Part shown: in pieces, positions 63,954 through 64,000 of the stretch | How positions within the stretch are numbered: the stretch's first letter is position 1 | Layout: each line of letters opens with the position of its first letter | From: Bradyrhizobium sp. B097 | GTDB lineage: Bacteria > Pseudomonadota > Alphaproteobacteria > Rhizobiales > Xanthobacteraceae | Reading direction: 5' to 3' | Assembly (NCBI RefSeq): GCF_038957035.1 | Contig: NZ_CP152412.1 | Location: 6,630,501 to 6,694,500 of the forward strand | Length of the DNA stretch: 64,000 nt | The notes under the pieces: model-generated | What the model saw: the letters and a program-made list of their open reading frames with translations, nothing else | Database searches by the model: none | Told to the model about the DNA's origin: nothing | Position numbers and translations under genes: made by a program

Positions 63954-64000
63954 CTTGTCTATGACGGCGCTTGGCCTCGGCGTGGATCTTCGCGTAATCG

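Overview
The window looks like part of the chromosome, or a symbiosis island, of a high-GC root-nodule alphaproteobacterium, most likely Bradyrhizobium or a close relative. The evidence is a NodD-type LysR regulator, tts-box-like promoters, a NopD-type SUMO-protease effector, two giant SKWP-repeat effector-like proteins, and a dense set of IS110, IS66, IS481, IS3, IS630, IS4, ISL3 and IS256 remnants. No rRNA, tRNA or CRISPR array was recognised.

Region 1 (1-16.1 kb) is catabolic. Minus-strand genes encode a dihydropyrimidinase-like amidohydrolase (cut by the window edge), a dipicolinate-synthase-A-like protein, an opine-dehydrogenase-family protein, a D-amino-acid/glycine dehydrogenase preceded by a tandem glycine riboswitch, an AtzA/SsnA-type amidohydrolase, an M24 peptidase and an enolase-superfamily enzyme. 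A small plus-strand gene, a VanA/VanB-like oxygenase pair, a chemoreceptor, an NMT1-type binding protein and the NodD-type regulator follow. Three transcription units share an operator-like element of two TGATCA half-sites separated by 7 bp, so they are probably one regulon.

Region 2 (16.2-30.2 kb) starts with decaying genes: an acyl-CoA ligase fragment and a frameshifted sulfite dehydrogenase/cytochrome c pair. It continues with a nitroreductase, a nitrate/sulfonate-type ABC transporter with a divergent LysR regulator, and a tightly overlapping minus-strand operon. That operon encodes a fumarate reductase/succinate dehydrogenase (B, two anchors, A), a two-subunit class I fumarase/tartrate dehydratase, a NIPSNAP protein and a TSUP exporter.

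Region 3 (30.2-36.4 kb) is a graveyard of mobile elements. It includes an IS481-family element inserted in an IS110-family transposase gene and the 3' end of a group II intron.

Region 4 (36.4-62.2 kb) is the accessory effector region. It holds a 912-residue ULP1/C48 protease effector behind a good tts box, then IS4- and ISNCY-type elements. Two huge tail-to-tail paralogs (2313 and 3197 residues) follow, separated by an ISL3-family element. Each paralog has a low-complexity Ser-rich N-terminus, 10 or 32 tandem SKWP repeats of about 42 residues, a conserved middle region with a DGDFDGD motif that resembles the catalytic loop of two-barrel RNA polymerases, and a complete shikimate-kinase-like C-terminal domain. 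This is the most interesting content of the window. The tail (62.2-64 kb) has only small or broken reading frames, including a frameshifted pRiA4b ORF-3-like gene.
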